Assembly (NCBI GenBank): GCA_964058845.1
Contig: CAXKVR010000190.1
Span: 1-64,000 of the forward strand
Source: Carex sylvatica
Lineage: Eukaryota; Streptophyta; Magnoliopsida; Poales; Cyperaceae
DNA length: 64,000 nt
Reading direction: 5' to 3'
In this document: in pieces, positions 34,620 to 47,194 of the stretch
Position numbering within the stretch: the first letter of the stretch is position 1
Layout of the letters: the number at the start of each line of letters is the position of its first letter
Notes under the pieces: model-generated
Told to the model about the DNA's origin: nothing
Seen by the model: the letters and a program-made list of their open reading frames with translations, nothing else
The model's database searches: none
Made by a program: the position numbers and the translations under genes

Positions 34620-35465
34620 ATTATCAAAATTGAGTGTCGGTTTATATTTCGTCAATCAATCCTTTCTAATTCGCATTTTGGTTTAAATTTATTTTTTACA
34701 TTCTCTTATATAGACTCTGAAAATATAATATCGTCATAGAATATTACTTTTTATAAAACTCCAAAATAGCATTTTGTATTGAACTAATGTTAAAAAAGAA
34801 TTCGTTATCTTTCTTTCTTTCCAGAATAGACAAGAAAATCTCAAGGTAACAAACATTCTCGAGAATTTCTTTCAGATTCGAACCCATAGATGATAATAGA
34901 ATTATAATAGATATCTTTTGTTTTCTACTCACACGTGCCCATATCCTTGCTTTTCTATCCATTTCTAACTTGAATCTTCCTCCAAAATCTGATATTATGG
35001 TGCCGGTATAGACAGTAACTCCCTTATGGTCCAATTCTGAACGATAGTAAATACCAGGCCTTTGCAATATTTGATTTATTACAGTCCTATGTATTCCATT
35101 TATTATAAAAGTTCCTAACGAAGTCATTATAGGAATGTTTCCTATAAAAACGGTTTGTTCCTGCATTTTTATATTGGTTTTTCGAGTTAATCCCGCATGT
35201 ACATATAATCTTACATAATATGTAAGTGATTCATAAATAACATCTCTCTTTTTTTTATCAAGGGTTCTACCAATTGTTATCTTTTCACAAATAATTGAAA
35301 TTCTAAATTTTAATTGATATCTTCGATTTTTTTATTTTGGAAACTTCTCAAATTCTTCTCTCAAGCCTTTAGTAATAAATCTGCAAAAGCTCTCAAATTG
35401 TATATGATTAAACCCAGGTATTGTGGCCATTCCGCCATTTTCATTCCAAATCACTATCTGAATCT
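34620..35465 (-). pseudogene. rpoB: Plastid rpoB 5' fragment in nuclear DNA (NUPT)
   Basis: The minus strand reads as the N-terminal part of the plastid RNA polymerase beta subunit. A start-proximal stretch near 35440 ([18 protein letters not shown]) is followed by a frame-disrupted part. A 140-codon open piece at 34744-35166 then includes [51 protein letters not shown] and [18 protein letters not shown]. Weaker matching continues past a stop to about 34620 (CELERID...RNIN). Frameshifts, stops and many substitutions mean it is not functional. It covers roughly the first quarter of rpoB. No neighbouring plastid genes are seen, so the transfer or its survivor is short. Confidence 0.9.
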
Positions 35466-37099
35466 GTAATTAATTGGAGAGACGTTAAAGGTGTGTTTCA
35501 GAATTAGAGAGAAAATAACTCATTAAAGAGAAAGAAGGGAATGTCTATAGTGAAGGCGAATTCTTCGAACAGTAAGACCTACATTTTGATTTGGAGGGTG
35601 ATAAGTTTCATCAAAATTAATGTGATGCTTTCGTCCAAACAGTACTCATTCTCTTTTGTTTTCCTCTGCTTCCTCTCTGATTCTGCTCCTTTTGGAGCAG
35701 ATGAATCATATGGTCAGTTCGAATTTTGCGGGCTCTCACCTCCATATAGTAAATTTGTTGTTCCCTCCTTCCGTATCCCCCGTCTGAAGCACAGTGTAAG
35801 GAAATTAATCGCTTTGTATCTCCTGAAAAAGTAACCAAAATTTTGAGTTTGGATCCAGACCGTCCAATCTGCTCCAGCACAAAATTAACGACAAGATGGT
35901 CCAGATTAACTCCTAGCCGGGCATAACTCAATCTGGTGTTTCTTTGTAGGGGTTTTAATTATGATTCGGCCTAATTCTGAAAGATTCTCTTGTCTGGTAT
36001 CGGAAAAGATCCAAGTTTCAAAATTGAAACGGCAGTGTGTTTCATTTCGGACCAAATTGATCTGAATTCTGATCAGACGGACTGAATCCAAACTCGAAAT
36101 TGGTTGCTCAAGGGGATCCGGACCCTGATTCACAACCACGAGGAAATCGCTTATTTTTTTCTTTGGGCCTCCATGTCAGAATCATTTTCATATTGTGAGA
36201 TTTGAGTAAGACCAATAACATAAATATAGAAATAACTAAGTAATATGATGTTATATTAAATGATATAAACATAGAAATCGCTACATAATTTAACATGAAA
36301 TTAGTTGATGCTTATCATTAGACAACTAGTTGACCTGATAGATTAAAGTAAAATATTTATATTCAGAAAATTCGAAAAAATTTCAGTTGAAAACTTGAAA
36401 CATCTTCAAATCTGAATATTTTGAGATGGGCTTTACATATGGGCCTCTCGTTATGGGTACCGAATTCTGCAAACCGCTCACGGTTTTAATCTAGACAAGG
36501 TTTCTCTGCATTTCTATAAATAAAAAGTTTGGACTGCTTACTAAAGTCGACCCGTTTCGAAGATGTGAGAAAAGTTGAAATTCTAAATTTGACTGTTTTT
36601 GTATGGACTGAGAAACCTAATTTCAAATCACGGATCCGTCGATTTGCTTTGTGACGAAACTTTATTATCATAAATCGAATTTGGAGTTACTGGAATCTGA
36701 ACTGTCAAAATTTGAGATACAGAGTCCTTTTAGAAACAGATAGTAAAGTGTTTTTTTGTCGCACGCTAAAATCTGGGGACTTGGGCTTCCCCTCTTAATT
36801 TATCTGTGGCAAACATATACGCCAAGATCTGCAAGACAAACAATCAAATTTATTATTTATTTTTCTGGCAGGGCTGAGTTGTTAATGAATAAACATGTCC
36901 ATGGAACACCAGACACAATCCCATTTTTTAAAGTAATATTTTTCTTGAAATTGGGACTCACAATATCATATGCTACTGTGATCAAAATCGTCCGAAGAAG
37001 ATGGAAAAAAAAAAAATCCAAGGAAGAACAACTATTAACACAAGTTAAAAAAAAAAAATGAATCTGATTAGTATCTCAAGTGACAATACTTTTTTTTTT
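35466..37099. other. Intergenic, nothing recognised
   Basis: Short open frames on both strands (for example 35541-35834) have no recognisable motif. The stretch 35835-35945 has 'cagaccgtccaatctgctcc', a phrase typical of plant repeats, but no element ends were found. Confidence 0.4.
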
Positions 37100-37461
37100 G
37101 GATAAATTTAGCTGAATGTCACTAAATTTTGTTATTTGTTACAAATTGGTCACTCAAGTTTGATTTGTTCTAATCAACTCATTGAACTTTTTATTTGTCT
37201 CAATCAAGTCACTTTATAATTTTCTGTCCAAAATACTAATGGAATATGCCTATTCCATCAAAAATGCTAACAAAATATGCTCATTCTATTCAAAATACTA
37301 ACAGAATGAACATATTTTATTCAAAATCTAATGAAAAAGTTATAGAGTGATTTAATTGGGACAAATAAAAAATTTAGTGATTTAATTAGAACAAATTAAA
37401 CTTGAATGACCTATTTATAATAAAAACCAAAGTTTAGTGACCATCGGTGAAATTTACCCAT
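37100..37461. mobile_element. Foldback MITE (about 362 bp)
   Basis: The left arm 'gataaatttagctgaatgtc' pairs with the right-end complement 'gggtaaatttcaccgatggt', and pairing continues through 'tcactcaagtttgatttgtt' and 'ttatttgtctcaatc'. Long arms of this kind suggest a Mutator-derived MITE. The TSD is hidden in flanking poly-T. Confidence 0.65.
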
Positions 37462-39714
37462 TTTTTTATTAAAGGTCCTGATACAACTTTTAGAAAGACG
37501 AAGCTTGCGTCATTGCGCTGAGTCAGCGATTCTATTCCCTCATAAATAGCTCAAGTGATAAACTATTATGCAATTTAGATTCAAGTTTTAGTAAACACTT
37601 CACTAATATATCACAATATATAGAAATCAGACTTCTATTTCTTCATGATGAGAGATTTATGGGCCTTCTTAATTATTAAAAAAAGAAAAGAAAAATCTAC
37701 CAAATAGGGAAGTACTTGTACAAAGTACAGCCTGTATATTTTACTTTTATAATTTGATTGGAATGAATTGAGACAATGTTTGAGAAATGATCCAAATGGA
37801 TGAGGAGGTTGAACCTAACTGCATGCCCATGTCCTGCATTTATATGTTATTATCCACCTCAATATTTTATCAAATATACAGCTAATAGGGGACACACGTT
37901 GCCTTTCAATTATACTTTTAAAAACACCATTCTTGTTTCCCTGCCATATATGTCATATTGTTTTGGGATGTTCTGTTTCCAAACTCTTTGGCTCCGGAGT
38001 TTGATGAGCAAAAATATGAAATATTTTTTAAATAAATACTGCAAATAAATTTCAGTCATTAAATTTTCTCAAGATTTTATTTTGTTGTTGATTGAAAGGA
38101 ATGGCATCGGAAAGAATGAAATAGCGATGTATATTTTTGACGGTTATTGAGACCGGCAAACCCATTGATGCCAATATTATGGTTTTTTTTAACTACAACT
38201 ATTTATTGATTCATATGGCGAGTCATCTATTTAATATGATTGTGACCCGTTACATGTATTAAACGTTGTGAATTGCAAAGGAACTAGGAGTTTGATATTA
38301 TTATTTGCACATAATATTATATTTTCTTATCTGGGTCCTACCAATTGAGAGCTTGCTTTTATTTTCTGGTGAAACAAGAGAGAAGAAAACACAACGAAGG
38401 AAAATTAGTAGATGGGAGTATTGACAATTTAATATTTTTACTAAAATCAAACGATACAAAGAAAATTATTTCCCAGAAACTTTAGTATTTTGATTCCTAT
38501 ATAACTATCCGTCTATCCGGCATATCAAAATATTCAATTTTGAAAAGAGGAGGGTTTAAATATCTCTATTTGTTTTTGCTTTCATTATGTCTTTATTTTA
38601 TTTTTAAATTAATAAAAAAATTCTAAAATTTGCATGGTAAAATAAACTGTCAGATTTGATCTATGTTATTTTTTCTATATTTACATAAAAAGTTTTATTT
38701 TTTGATTTTGAATCATTAAGTTGAAAAATCAAATAATCAAAACAAAGTTCAAATGTCATAATATTTTATACTTGCATAGAGAAATTGATGTAGGTCATAT
38801 TTTATGGTTTTATTTTAATATTTTAGTTTAAAATTTTGAATTATTAAATTTTTTAAAATGAAGATATGATGGAGACAAAAAATTGAGGTGTTTGTAACCC
38901 TCATCTTTTGAAAATTGCTTTGATTATTTAATAAATTATTGGGAAAATGTCCTCATATAAGAATCCTTTGACTTTTGAGTTAAATAGAAAAACACTTTTA
39001 ATCCTTCTTAAATTCCAATAACAGCAAAAGTTTTCAATTAACTTCTTCACAATAATGTTTGATATGGGTTAACGCAAAGGACCCTCCAGCTGTACAAATT
39101 TCATCAAACAAATATCTGGTGTGCTCCATTCCATGTGTACGGCTTCCAATTTAATATCTCTGCTCTGTCATCCAAGGGAATAAGTTACAACTTACAATTT
39201 AAAAACATATAAAAAAAATGGAATGACTTAAATATTTCAGAATATATCCTCCCAGAAATCTTGAGAAGAAAATAACAAAATTTAGATTCATTGAAAGTAT
39301 AATATTGAGGTATTATTTGATTACTATTTTGTTTAAATTAATTATAATAACAAAAAGAATTCCTAATGGATTTTTTTTGTAAAAACAATTTGCAAGAAAC
39401 TGGACAAATTTTGCATGAAAAGTTACATGCATATAAAATAAAATAATTTATTTTTTAATTTGCTCGATCAATGACGTATTAATCTTTAAGCAGTATTAAT
39501 ATTTTGTATAAATATTTACATTTATCTATAATTTAGCTTTTTCATATTGGTAAATCATGCATCAGTTATTATATATTTATAGTGGGTAATACGTGTCTGA
39601 AAGAAACAAATATAGGCTGTGTACTTTTTGCCATTGATTGTCTAGTAATAATTAACAAGTTACGTAAATTTTAATTTTTTGAAAGTTGGGCAGAGGTTGC
39701 CAGATGTGCATTAA
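37462..39714. other. Intergenic, nothing recognised
   Basis: AT-rich DNA. No gene, tRNA or clear element was seen. Confidence 0.5.
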
Positions 39715-39965
39715 TTTTTAATTTTTTTTTTTTAATAAAAGTGGGTTAAATCCACTTATTTCATTAGAAATCAGAGTTCTACCGGTAAATACTCCAAACC
39801 AATGGAGCACATGTACAAACCAGCTACAATATTATAGCAAGAGAAAGTAATTACAATCAAAAGCATAATAGAAGATAAGAACCAACAGTCACATGACTAA
39901 GCAACAAAAGACTGTCCAAGAAACAAATATGAAAACAGTAACTAATTGATCTTCATCTTAGTAAA
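39715..39965 (-). other. 3' UTR-like tail downstream of the Arg/Gly-rich fragment
   Basis: On the minus strand the fragment's stop codon (39966-39968) is followed by about 230 bp of AT-rich sequence ending in a short hairpin (aaataagtggatttaaccca) and a poly(A)-like run at about 39733-39720. That end resembles the LINE ends elsewhere in the window. Confidence 0.35.
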
Positions 39966-40290
39966 TCATTCACCATAACCTCCATATCCACCATAAGGTG
40001 ATCTGTACCAGGCATAGGAGTTAAACCTATTGGTACCAGAGTCATAGGAGTACCTGCCATGTCCTCTACCCCATGCTCTACCTCGACCTCGAGTCCCAAA
40101 TGCACCATCTGATTCCCTATTATGATATCCTGATAAGACATAGAATTTACATTGAAAGAGAAAATTAGAGACAAATGTGCATTAAATTAAACAAGGTTTC
40201 CTACAACACATACCAAAGCACCATGCAGCATCTGCATGATAGTCTCTAGCTAGTATCACAACAGCCCTAGAAGACTAGTGCTGCTCAGTA
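39966..40290 (-). pseudogene. 3' fragment of an Arg/Gly/Tyr-rich protein gene
   Basis: Minus-strand exon 40129-39966 encodes an RGG/YGG-type C-terminus (GTRGRGRAWGRGHGRY ... SPYGGYGGYGE, stop). It is joined in phase across a GT-AG intron (40213-40130) to an upstream piece ending AAWCFG. Further upstream the frame meets a stop near 40275 or a possible acceptor, and no more exons are seen. Such tails are common in RNA-binding proteins, but I do not recognise the family. The preserved intron argues against a simple processed copy. Most likely a captured or truncated gene end. Confidence 0.4.
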
Positions 40291-40370
40291 GGAATAAAAA
40301 CAACGGAGGAAATTAAGAGAACTACAAACTGTTAAGGAAAAATTAACATAATCTTTCCCAAAGCGTAGCT

Positions 40371-41310
40371 TTGTGGATAATCCAAGCCACTATATATGAC
40401 ATCCGATATATATATATATATATGTCGTTTCGTTACTTAGACAAGATAAAATACTTTAGTAATTTACAATCATGGAGTTGGTATGAAAATGTTGATTATG
40501 TTTTCTGTGGTGCTCTAGAAACTGTCGATCACCTCTTTGTTACTTGTTATTTTATTTCTTCTTTATAGAGTTGGATTGGTAACTATAACAACTTTCATTT
40601 TAATTGTACCGAAGTTTCTGATTTTTGATATTTTGATTATTGGATTCCATTAAAGGATTCACTATTAGTGGAATTGATTAGGGCTGCAACTCTTTGGATT
40701 GTATGGTTAACACGAAATAAGGTTTGTTTTTAAAATTCTCTTACACCTTCTATTAGGTCTGTAGCTGCTTCTATTATTGCTTTAACTATATTTTGGTGTA
40801 AGTCACGATTAGATAATTCTTATTTTAAGTTATCTTTGATTATGCCTTTTGATGTTTCTTCTTTGCCTCATATAGGCCCTCTGATAGTATTATCCGACAC
40901 TGACACACAGGACCAGGACAGCTCCCCGCTGGTTTCCGACGAGGACCTTGGTCTTGGTTTAGACGGGTTGGCCCTAGTTGATTATTTGAGTGACTGAGCA
41001 GTTTCTGATGCTATTGATCGTGCTGCTGGCCTTCTGCCTAGTATTCCTTCTTCATCAGCTAGTATCTCATCTTCTAGTGTTATAGCCATTTCTGATTAAT
41101 TTTACTATTTCATGTCATGTTAGTATGATTTTTAGCCTATGTTGTTAGATGTTATTTTAATACTGTTATCTTGCAGTGGTAGTCTTTTGGCTATTAGATG
41201 TCGCTTGACTATATACTAGCATTTTCTTTTTACTCCTGATGTATAAACTCTTTTGTTTCGTAATAAAACTGGTGATAAATACCACTTTTATCAAAAAATA
41301 TATATATATA
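40371..41310 (+). mobile_element. Decayed LINE 3' end (zf-RVT region)
   Basis: Plus-strand pieces resemble the C-terminal zf-RVT part of plant LINE reverse transcriptase (WYENVDYVFCGALETVDHLFVTC, then TLWIVWLTRNKVCF, later DSSPLVSDEDLGLGLDG), interrupted by stops. It ends with a 3' UTR, 'ctggtgataaataccact' hairpin and A-rich tail before a TA microsatellite (about 41290-41320). Its coding end is related to the inverse piece at 53855-54205. Confidence 0.65.
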
Positions 41311-41746
41311 TATATATGTCGTCTCTTCTATCCAAAAAAATCCTGATATCGCTCTCCATATTGCCCTGACCGTACACGTACGTGAAGAAAGTGCACCATC
41401 TACGCCTTGCCACCCAAATTGTTCCGTGAGATCAAAGGTACGTTTTAATGCGCAATGAACATAGCATAACAAATGTTGATCAAGTGGCCTACACATGATC
41501 TCACTTCTCTAGTTCTAATGTTCTATGTAATTGCGTACCTTCATTTTCTTTGTCAAGTCTCCTTGGAGATTTTAATTAATATTGTGTCATTTTTAAAAAA
41601 AAAAATCAGCGAAATGTGTATATCATATTAGTAAAATTATACAGATATCAATCCGAACTCATATTTATTAAAGGCAGAATCGATCCTCCTGTCAGATCAG
41701 ACGTCCGGAAATTCAATAGTTGCGCACTGTCTATGATGAGTGATGA
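41311..41746. other. Intergenic, possible short retro-tail
   Basis: A T-rich stretch ending 'attgtgtcatttttaaaaaa' (about 41500-41608) may be another LINE-type 3' tail. No gene is seen. Confidence 0.35.
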
Positions 41747-41754
41747 CTGATGAG

Positions 41755-42447
41755 TAGCAGAGTAGGGCTGTAAACGAATCAAATCGAATCGAACTTAACT
41801 TACTCAGTTTGAGTTTGAATTTGAATAAGATTCAAATCAAACCAGTTTGATTTGTTTTGATTTTCGAATCAAACTAATTTCGAATCGAACTAATTGCGAA
41901 CTATAAATTTTTCGAATCAAAGTCAATCGAATTACGAACTACAAATATTTTTGGCAGTCCTAGTTATACCGGTAGTTTATGCATTAGTTTTCTTCTCGCG
42001 GAATAAATTTCACACGGTTTCATTTTACCTTTCACGAATTAACGCTAATTGATTATGAACTGGTTCAAGATTTCCTTACTTTTTACGCTGCTAGATTAAT
42101 TAAAATCACGCCATGGACGTAGTCAAATGAAACTTATTCCATTGTTAATTTGTTACGCTGCTGAAATATTTTTCTATTATAAGTTACCATTATATTAACA
42201 ATTTTGAGTTGTGATATAAGTTTGATTTCTACATTATTAAAGATTAATGGTTGAATTCATTAATTGCATTATTTGATGTTCAAACCTAAATAGTTCGCAA
42301 ATCAATTTCGAACGAATTATATCCAATTTGAATTTTATTTCAATAAGATTCGAACCGAACTGATTTAATTTGTTTCAGAACGCACTAATCTCGAATCAAA
42401 TTAAACTCAAATCAAATCACAAACTATGAATATTTTTGCCACGCCTA
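41755..42447 (+). mobile_element. Non-autonomous hAT element, family 1 copy 2 (693 bp)
   Basis: Perfect 8 bp TSD ctgatgag at 41747-41754 and 42448-42455. The right end reads GCCACGCCTA. At the left the TAGGGCTGTAAACG terminus is preceded by eight extra bases (tagcagag), perhaps a small insertion. The interior matches 14501-15153 in inverse orientation ('cgaatcaaatcgaatcgaac'). Confidence 0.8.
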
Positions 42448-42465
42448 CTGATGAGGTACCCCTAC

Positions 42466-42744
42466 TAATAGGAACAGTACCATACCAGAATCAGTCAATG
42501 ATACTAGGCAGTCAAAGATGTTAGTTGGTCAATGATGTTAGTTATGTTAGTTATGTTGGTTAGGTAGTTAAAGCTGTTAGTGATTAGTTAGATAGTTAAT
42601 CAAGAGATTAGACTACTAGATTCTGTTGAGATGTAACTGACAGCGTGTATTGATCTTTCTTTATATACTCCATAGTAACTTGTAAACAATTAAGCAAGAA
42701 TCAATAAAAGAAATTCTTCTTCAATTCTCCCTTCTTATTCTCTT
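42466..42744 (+). repeat. Copia left LTR
   Basis: Starts taataggaacagtaccatac and ends cttattctctt. It is about 97% identical to 47125-47403 by eye. It contains a TATA-like 'tttatatactcc' (about 42660). Confidence 0.9.
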
Positions 42745-42746
42745 AA

Positions 42747-42757
42747 TGGTATCAGAC
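42747..42757 (+). other. Copia primer-binding site
   Basis: TGGTATCAGA, the usual complement of the initiator Met-tRNA 3' end, 2 bp after the LTR. Confidence 0.8.
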
Positions 42758-42761
42758 AGCC

Positions 42762-43790
42762 ATGGCTGATCCTTCTTCCTCCCAAAACATCTCTTCCTCA
42801 AATTCAGGGTCTACCATGACCACTGCTCCATCTCTTGATCCGATTGTGATCTTGAATGTCCCTATCTCTACGAAGTTGAGCCGCACAAACTACCTTGCCT
42901 GGAAATCACAGATCGCTCCTGCTTTGCATGGTCACGGCTTGTGTCGCATTCTTGAGGATCCTTCCCCAAGCCGTCAGCTTTTGCTCAATGGCGTGCTACA
43001 AGACAATCCCGCCTTTTTTCATTGGAATCGACAGGACCAATTGTTGCTCAGTTGGCTGCGTTCCTCTCTGACAGAAACAATTATAGGCCAAGTTGTCTCC
43101 TGCTCTACCTCAGCTACTCTATAGGCTATGCTTCAATAGCAGTTCTCTGCCACCTCTCGTGCTCGACTTGCTGAGTTATGCCGATCTCTTCAAACAACAT
43201 CCAAATGAGGGTATTCCTGTGCCGACTTTTGTCAGCAAATTTGCTCTATTGCAGACGAATTAGCCTTTATCGGCTATCCTGTTCCAGAAGAGGATTTGAT
43301 TCTGACTATTCTTGGCGGATTGGGTCCCGACTATAACTCCTTTGTTGTAGCAGCGACTACCAAAGACCATCTTACTCTCTCTTCTCTCCAGGCGATGCTT
43401 TGTAGCCATGAATCCCTGATTAATTCACAGAACAGCAACCTCTCTACTCTTTCTTCTCTCTCACAGCCGACGGCTCTCTATACCTTTAAACCAAATTCGG
43501 GTCAGAAACAGTACCATCCAAACCCGAAATTCTCTAAGCAGTATCATCCCAATCAGCGGCAGCAGCAGAGGCCTGTTTATCACTCTCAGCAGAGGCCCAA
43601 TTATCAGCCCCAGGTTCAGCCCACTTACCAGCAGCAATCCAGGCCGCCTACTTCTGCCTAATCCGCCAAGGGCTTCTTCTTTTGCTCCTAGGCCAACTTA
43701 TTCAGGCCCAAACCCAGATCGAAACACAATCTGTCAAATTTGCCTGAAGAGGGGTCATTCCGCTCAGATATGCTGGTACAGAACTGATCT
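42762..43790 (+). pseudogene. gag: Copia gag region, broken
   Basis: Begins MADPSSSQNIS. An N-terminal piece with LSRTNYLAWKSQI (42762-43121) ends at a stop. Sequence continues through further stops near 43138 and 43205, then 43296-43661 (ILTILGGLGPDYNSFVVA; Gln/Tyr-rich tail), a stop, and a CCHC zinc knuckle (CQICLKRGHSAQIC) at about 43735-43780. It supplies the virus-like-particle protein in intact elements. Here it is non-functional. Confidence 0.85.
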
Positions 43791-43844
43791 GACTGTAGGT
43801 GCTCCGCAAGAGGCATTTCAAGCTCATTTTACATATCCTGCTTA

Positions 43845-46800
43845 AGCTAATGTGGCTCAACCAAATTCTACTCCAACCGGATCAGATTGGTTTCTCGATT
43901 CCGGTGCCACTCGCCACGTGACGAATGATCTCAACAACCTTTCTACCTACATGCCGTATGATGGGATGGATGCACTCCATATTGGTAATGGTACCGGTAT
44001 GCGAATAAGCCATGTTGGCTCTTCTCACTTGACAATTTCAAACCATACATTCTCTCTTCTTGATGTGCTTTATGTTCCCACATTTACAAAAAAACCTTTT
44101 GAGCATCTCTAAACTCTTAAGTGATAATGCAATTCTTATTGAGTTTTCTTCTAATCTTTGTGTGATTAAGGAGCGTCACACATTGAGGGTTCTTCTTCAC
44201 GCTAGGTTACTCAATGGTTTGTACACCTTCCCTCTTTCTCGTACTACTCCTCATACATTTTTTGGTGAGAAGGCATCTATTGACCTATGGCATGCATGCT
44301 TTGGACACCCCTCATCCTCTACTACCTTGACGATTTTACATTCTAATGCATTACCTTGTTCCACATATAAGATGAGCTTATGTCAAAATTGTTGTTTGGC
44401 TAAGTCTCACAAATTACCATTTTCTCATTCTTTTTCTTCTACTTCTTCCCCTCTTGCTCTCATTCACTCGGATGTTTGGAGTCCCGCCCCTTTAGTGTCT
44501 CATAATAGATTTAGATACTATGTGCTCTTTATTGATGATTTTTTAAGATTTTGTTGGATTTATTTCTTGCATTCAAAGGATGAGGTTGTTAAAGTTTTCT
44601 CTTCGTTCAAAGCTCAAATTGAGAATCTTCTTGATTGCTCAATCAAAGTACTCCGCACGGATGGTGGAACGGAGTATAAACCAATAGCTCGTCTTTTCCC
44701 TTCTATTATCCATCAAACAACTTGTCCACAGACACCCGGGCAAAACGGGATGGCCGAACGAAAACATCGTCACATTGTTGAGCTTGCCTTATCCACTCTC
44801 ATCCAATCTTCTATTCCTACTCAGTTTTGAGACGATATTTTCTCTAGCATTGTCTATTTAATTAATAGAAAACCCTCATCTACCAACCTTTCTTCACCTT
44901 TTTCCATTCTTTTTCATAAAAATCTTGATTATCACTCATTGCGGGTTTTAGGATGTTTATGTTTTTCATATACCCGTCCCTACAACAAGCATAAACTTCA
45001 ACCGCGTTCGGTTCCTTGTGTTTTTCTTGGATATGCCTTATCCCAAAAGGGTTATAAATGTTGGCACATAGAAATAAATCGGCTTTATGTCTCGCGCCAT
45101 GTGATTTTTGATGAAACTCGGTTTCCCTTTCGGGATTCTATCTCAGCTGATACACAACCTTTTGATCATAATACTTGGTTGGCCCTGTTACCTCCTACAT
45201 TGTGCACCACCCATGCCGCCACTACTTCTGCCACACCAAATCCGTTGCAACCAACTCCCTCTCATGCCGAACTCCTTGAGTTTTTGGGTCCAAACCCTGT
45301 TGGAGATGATCCCAGTCCCTCTCCCATTTCTCCTATTGGTTTACTCCAATTTTTGGGTGCTTCTCCCTCTGGACAGGATTCGGCCTCACTTCAAATTTCA
45401 AATCCTGGCGCCAATGGCTCCCAGAACCATGGGTCTGTTATGCAGACCCCTGTTCCAGCCGAACTGCAACATTCTACCACTTCTATTCACCCAATGACCA
45501 CTCGAACTAGAGATAATACATGTAAACCTCGGATTTTTCATGATCATGTGGCCTTCTTAACCGAAACTTACACCCAAATCGAACCAAAAACTTATAACCA
45601 AGCTAAGACTCACTCTCATTGGGTTGAAGCTATGACTAAAGAGTATGATGCTCTCATGTCAAATGGCACTTGGGAATTGGTTCCATATGATCCCAATCAG
45701 AATATAGTGGGTTGTAAATGGGTATTCAAGATCAAAAGGAAGGTCGATGGATCACTTGAGCGTTACAAGGCCCGATTAGTTGCAAAAGGGTTCAATCAAG
45801 AGGAGGGCATTGATTATTTTAAGACTTTTAGTCCCGTGGTCCGGCCGACTTCTATTCGAGTGGTTTTCACCATTGCACTATCTTATGGATGGCCTATTCA
45901 CCAATTAGATGTTGACAATGCATTTCTCCACGGTGATCTCCAAGAAACCATTTTCATGCAACAACCTCAAGGTTTCGTCAATCCTATTAAGCCATCTCAT
46001 GTTTGCCAACTTTCCAAAGCGCTTTATGGTTTAAAATAGTCCCATCGAGCTTGGTTTCATACCTTGAGCACCGCTCTCACTTCCCAAGGCTTTTCATCTT
46101 CTCCATATGATCCCTCCCTTTTTACTCGATTCGATTCGAGTTCATCTCTCATTATTTTAGTGTATGTCGATGACATCATCATAACGGAAAGTTCTTTGCA
46201 CCTCATTCAAGCTTTCATCCAAACCTTACAAGATTCTTTTGCTTTAAAGGATCTTGGCCCGCTTCATTACTTTTTGGACATTGAAGTCACCTCAACCAAA
46301 GAGGGTCTTCATCTCTCCCAAACTAAATATATGCGTGATCTTCTCACACGTGCAAACATGCTAGATGCCAACCCGAGCCCCTCTCCTATGGTTCCTAATA
46401 CCATTCTCTCTCAATTTGAAGGTGATCCTTTCAATGACCCTCATCTTTTTTGCTCTATTGTTGGTGCGCTTCAATACGCAACCTTGACTAGACCCGACAT
46501 TAGTTTTGCCGTGAACAAAGTCTCCCAATTTATGCATTCTCCAACAATCTCTCATTGGGCAGCAGTCAAGCGCATACTTCGTTATTTGAAAGGCTCTATT
46601 TCCCATGGCATTACCTTCAAACCTTGTCTCTCCTTTACCCTTCACGCTTATAGTGATTCGGATTGGGCCGGGTCCTTGGATGACCGCAAATCTACCTCGG
46701 GGTTTTGTATTTATTTTGGTTCCAACCTTATTTCTTGGGAATCAAAGAAACAACCCACTGTATCTCGATCAAGTACCGAGTCGGAGTACTGTGCATTAGC

Positions 46801-47194
46801 CGTCACAAGTGACGAGTTAGTGTGGTTGCAATACCTTCTCACCGAACTTCATATATATCTCTCTCAACCACCAATTTTGTGGGGTGATAACATTGGGGCC
46901 ACAATCTTAGCTTCCAATCCAATGTTTCATGTAAGAACTAAGCATGTCGAGATTGATTTTCATTTTGTTCGTGAGCGGGTTGCTAACAATTCTCTTCAGA
47001 TTCAATTTATTTCGACCCATGATCAGCTGGCCGGCATATTCACCAAGCCACTTGCCTCGCCTAGATTTGCTCACTTAGCTTCCAAGCTAACGGTCGGTTA
47101 CCAACCTATAGCTTGCGGGGGAGCTAATAGGAACAGTACCATACCAGAATCAGTCAATGATACTAGGCAGTCAAAAATGTTAGCTGGTCAATGA
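43845..47194 (+). pseudogene. pol: Copia pol region, broken
   Basis: Protease motif DSGA (about 43895), then a frameshift near 44090 in an A-run. Integrase with zinc-binding WHACFGH (about 44290), catalytic IHSDVW (about 44465), and later TDGGTEY and GQNGMAERKHR. A stop at 44828. Integrase C-terminus and a Ser/Pro-rich linker. RT with GCKWVFKIKRKVDGS (about 45710) and LDVDNAFLHGDL, a stop at 46037, and YVDD (about 46165). RNase H with SDSDWAGS and SSTESEYCAL, ending near 47100. Catalytic motifs survive, but the reading frame is broken in at least three places. Decay is therefore modest, consistent with the similar LTRs. Confidence 0.9.

Noticed and set aside
35541..35931. Overlapping open frames on both strands (97 and 104 codons)
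   Set aside because: Neither has a recognisable domain, and overlapping frames of this size are expected by chance.
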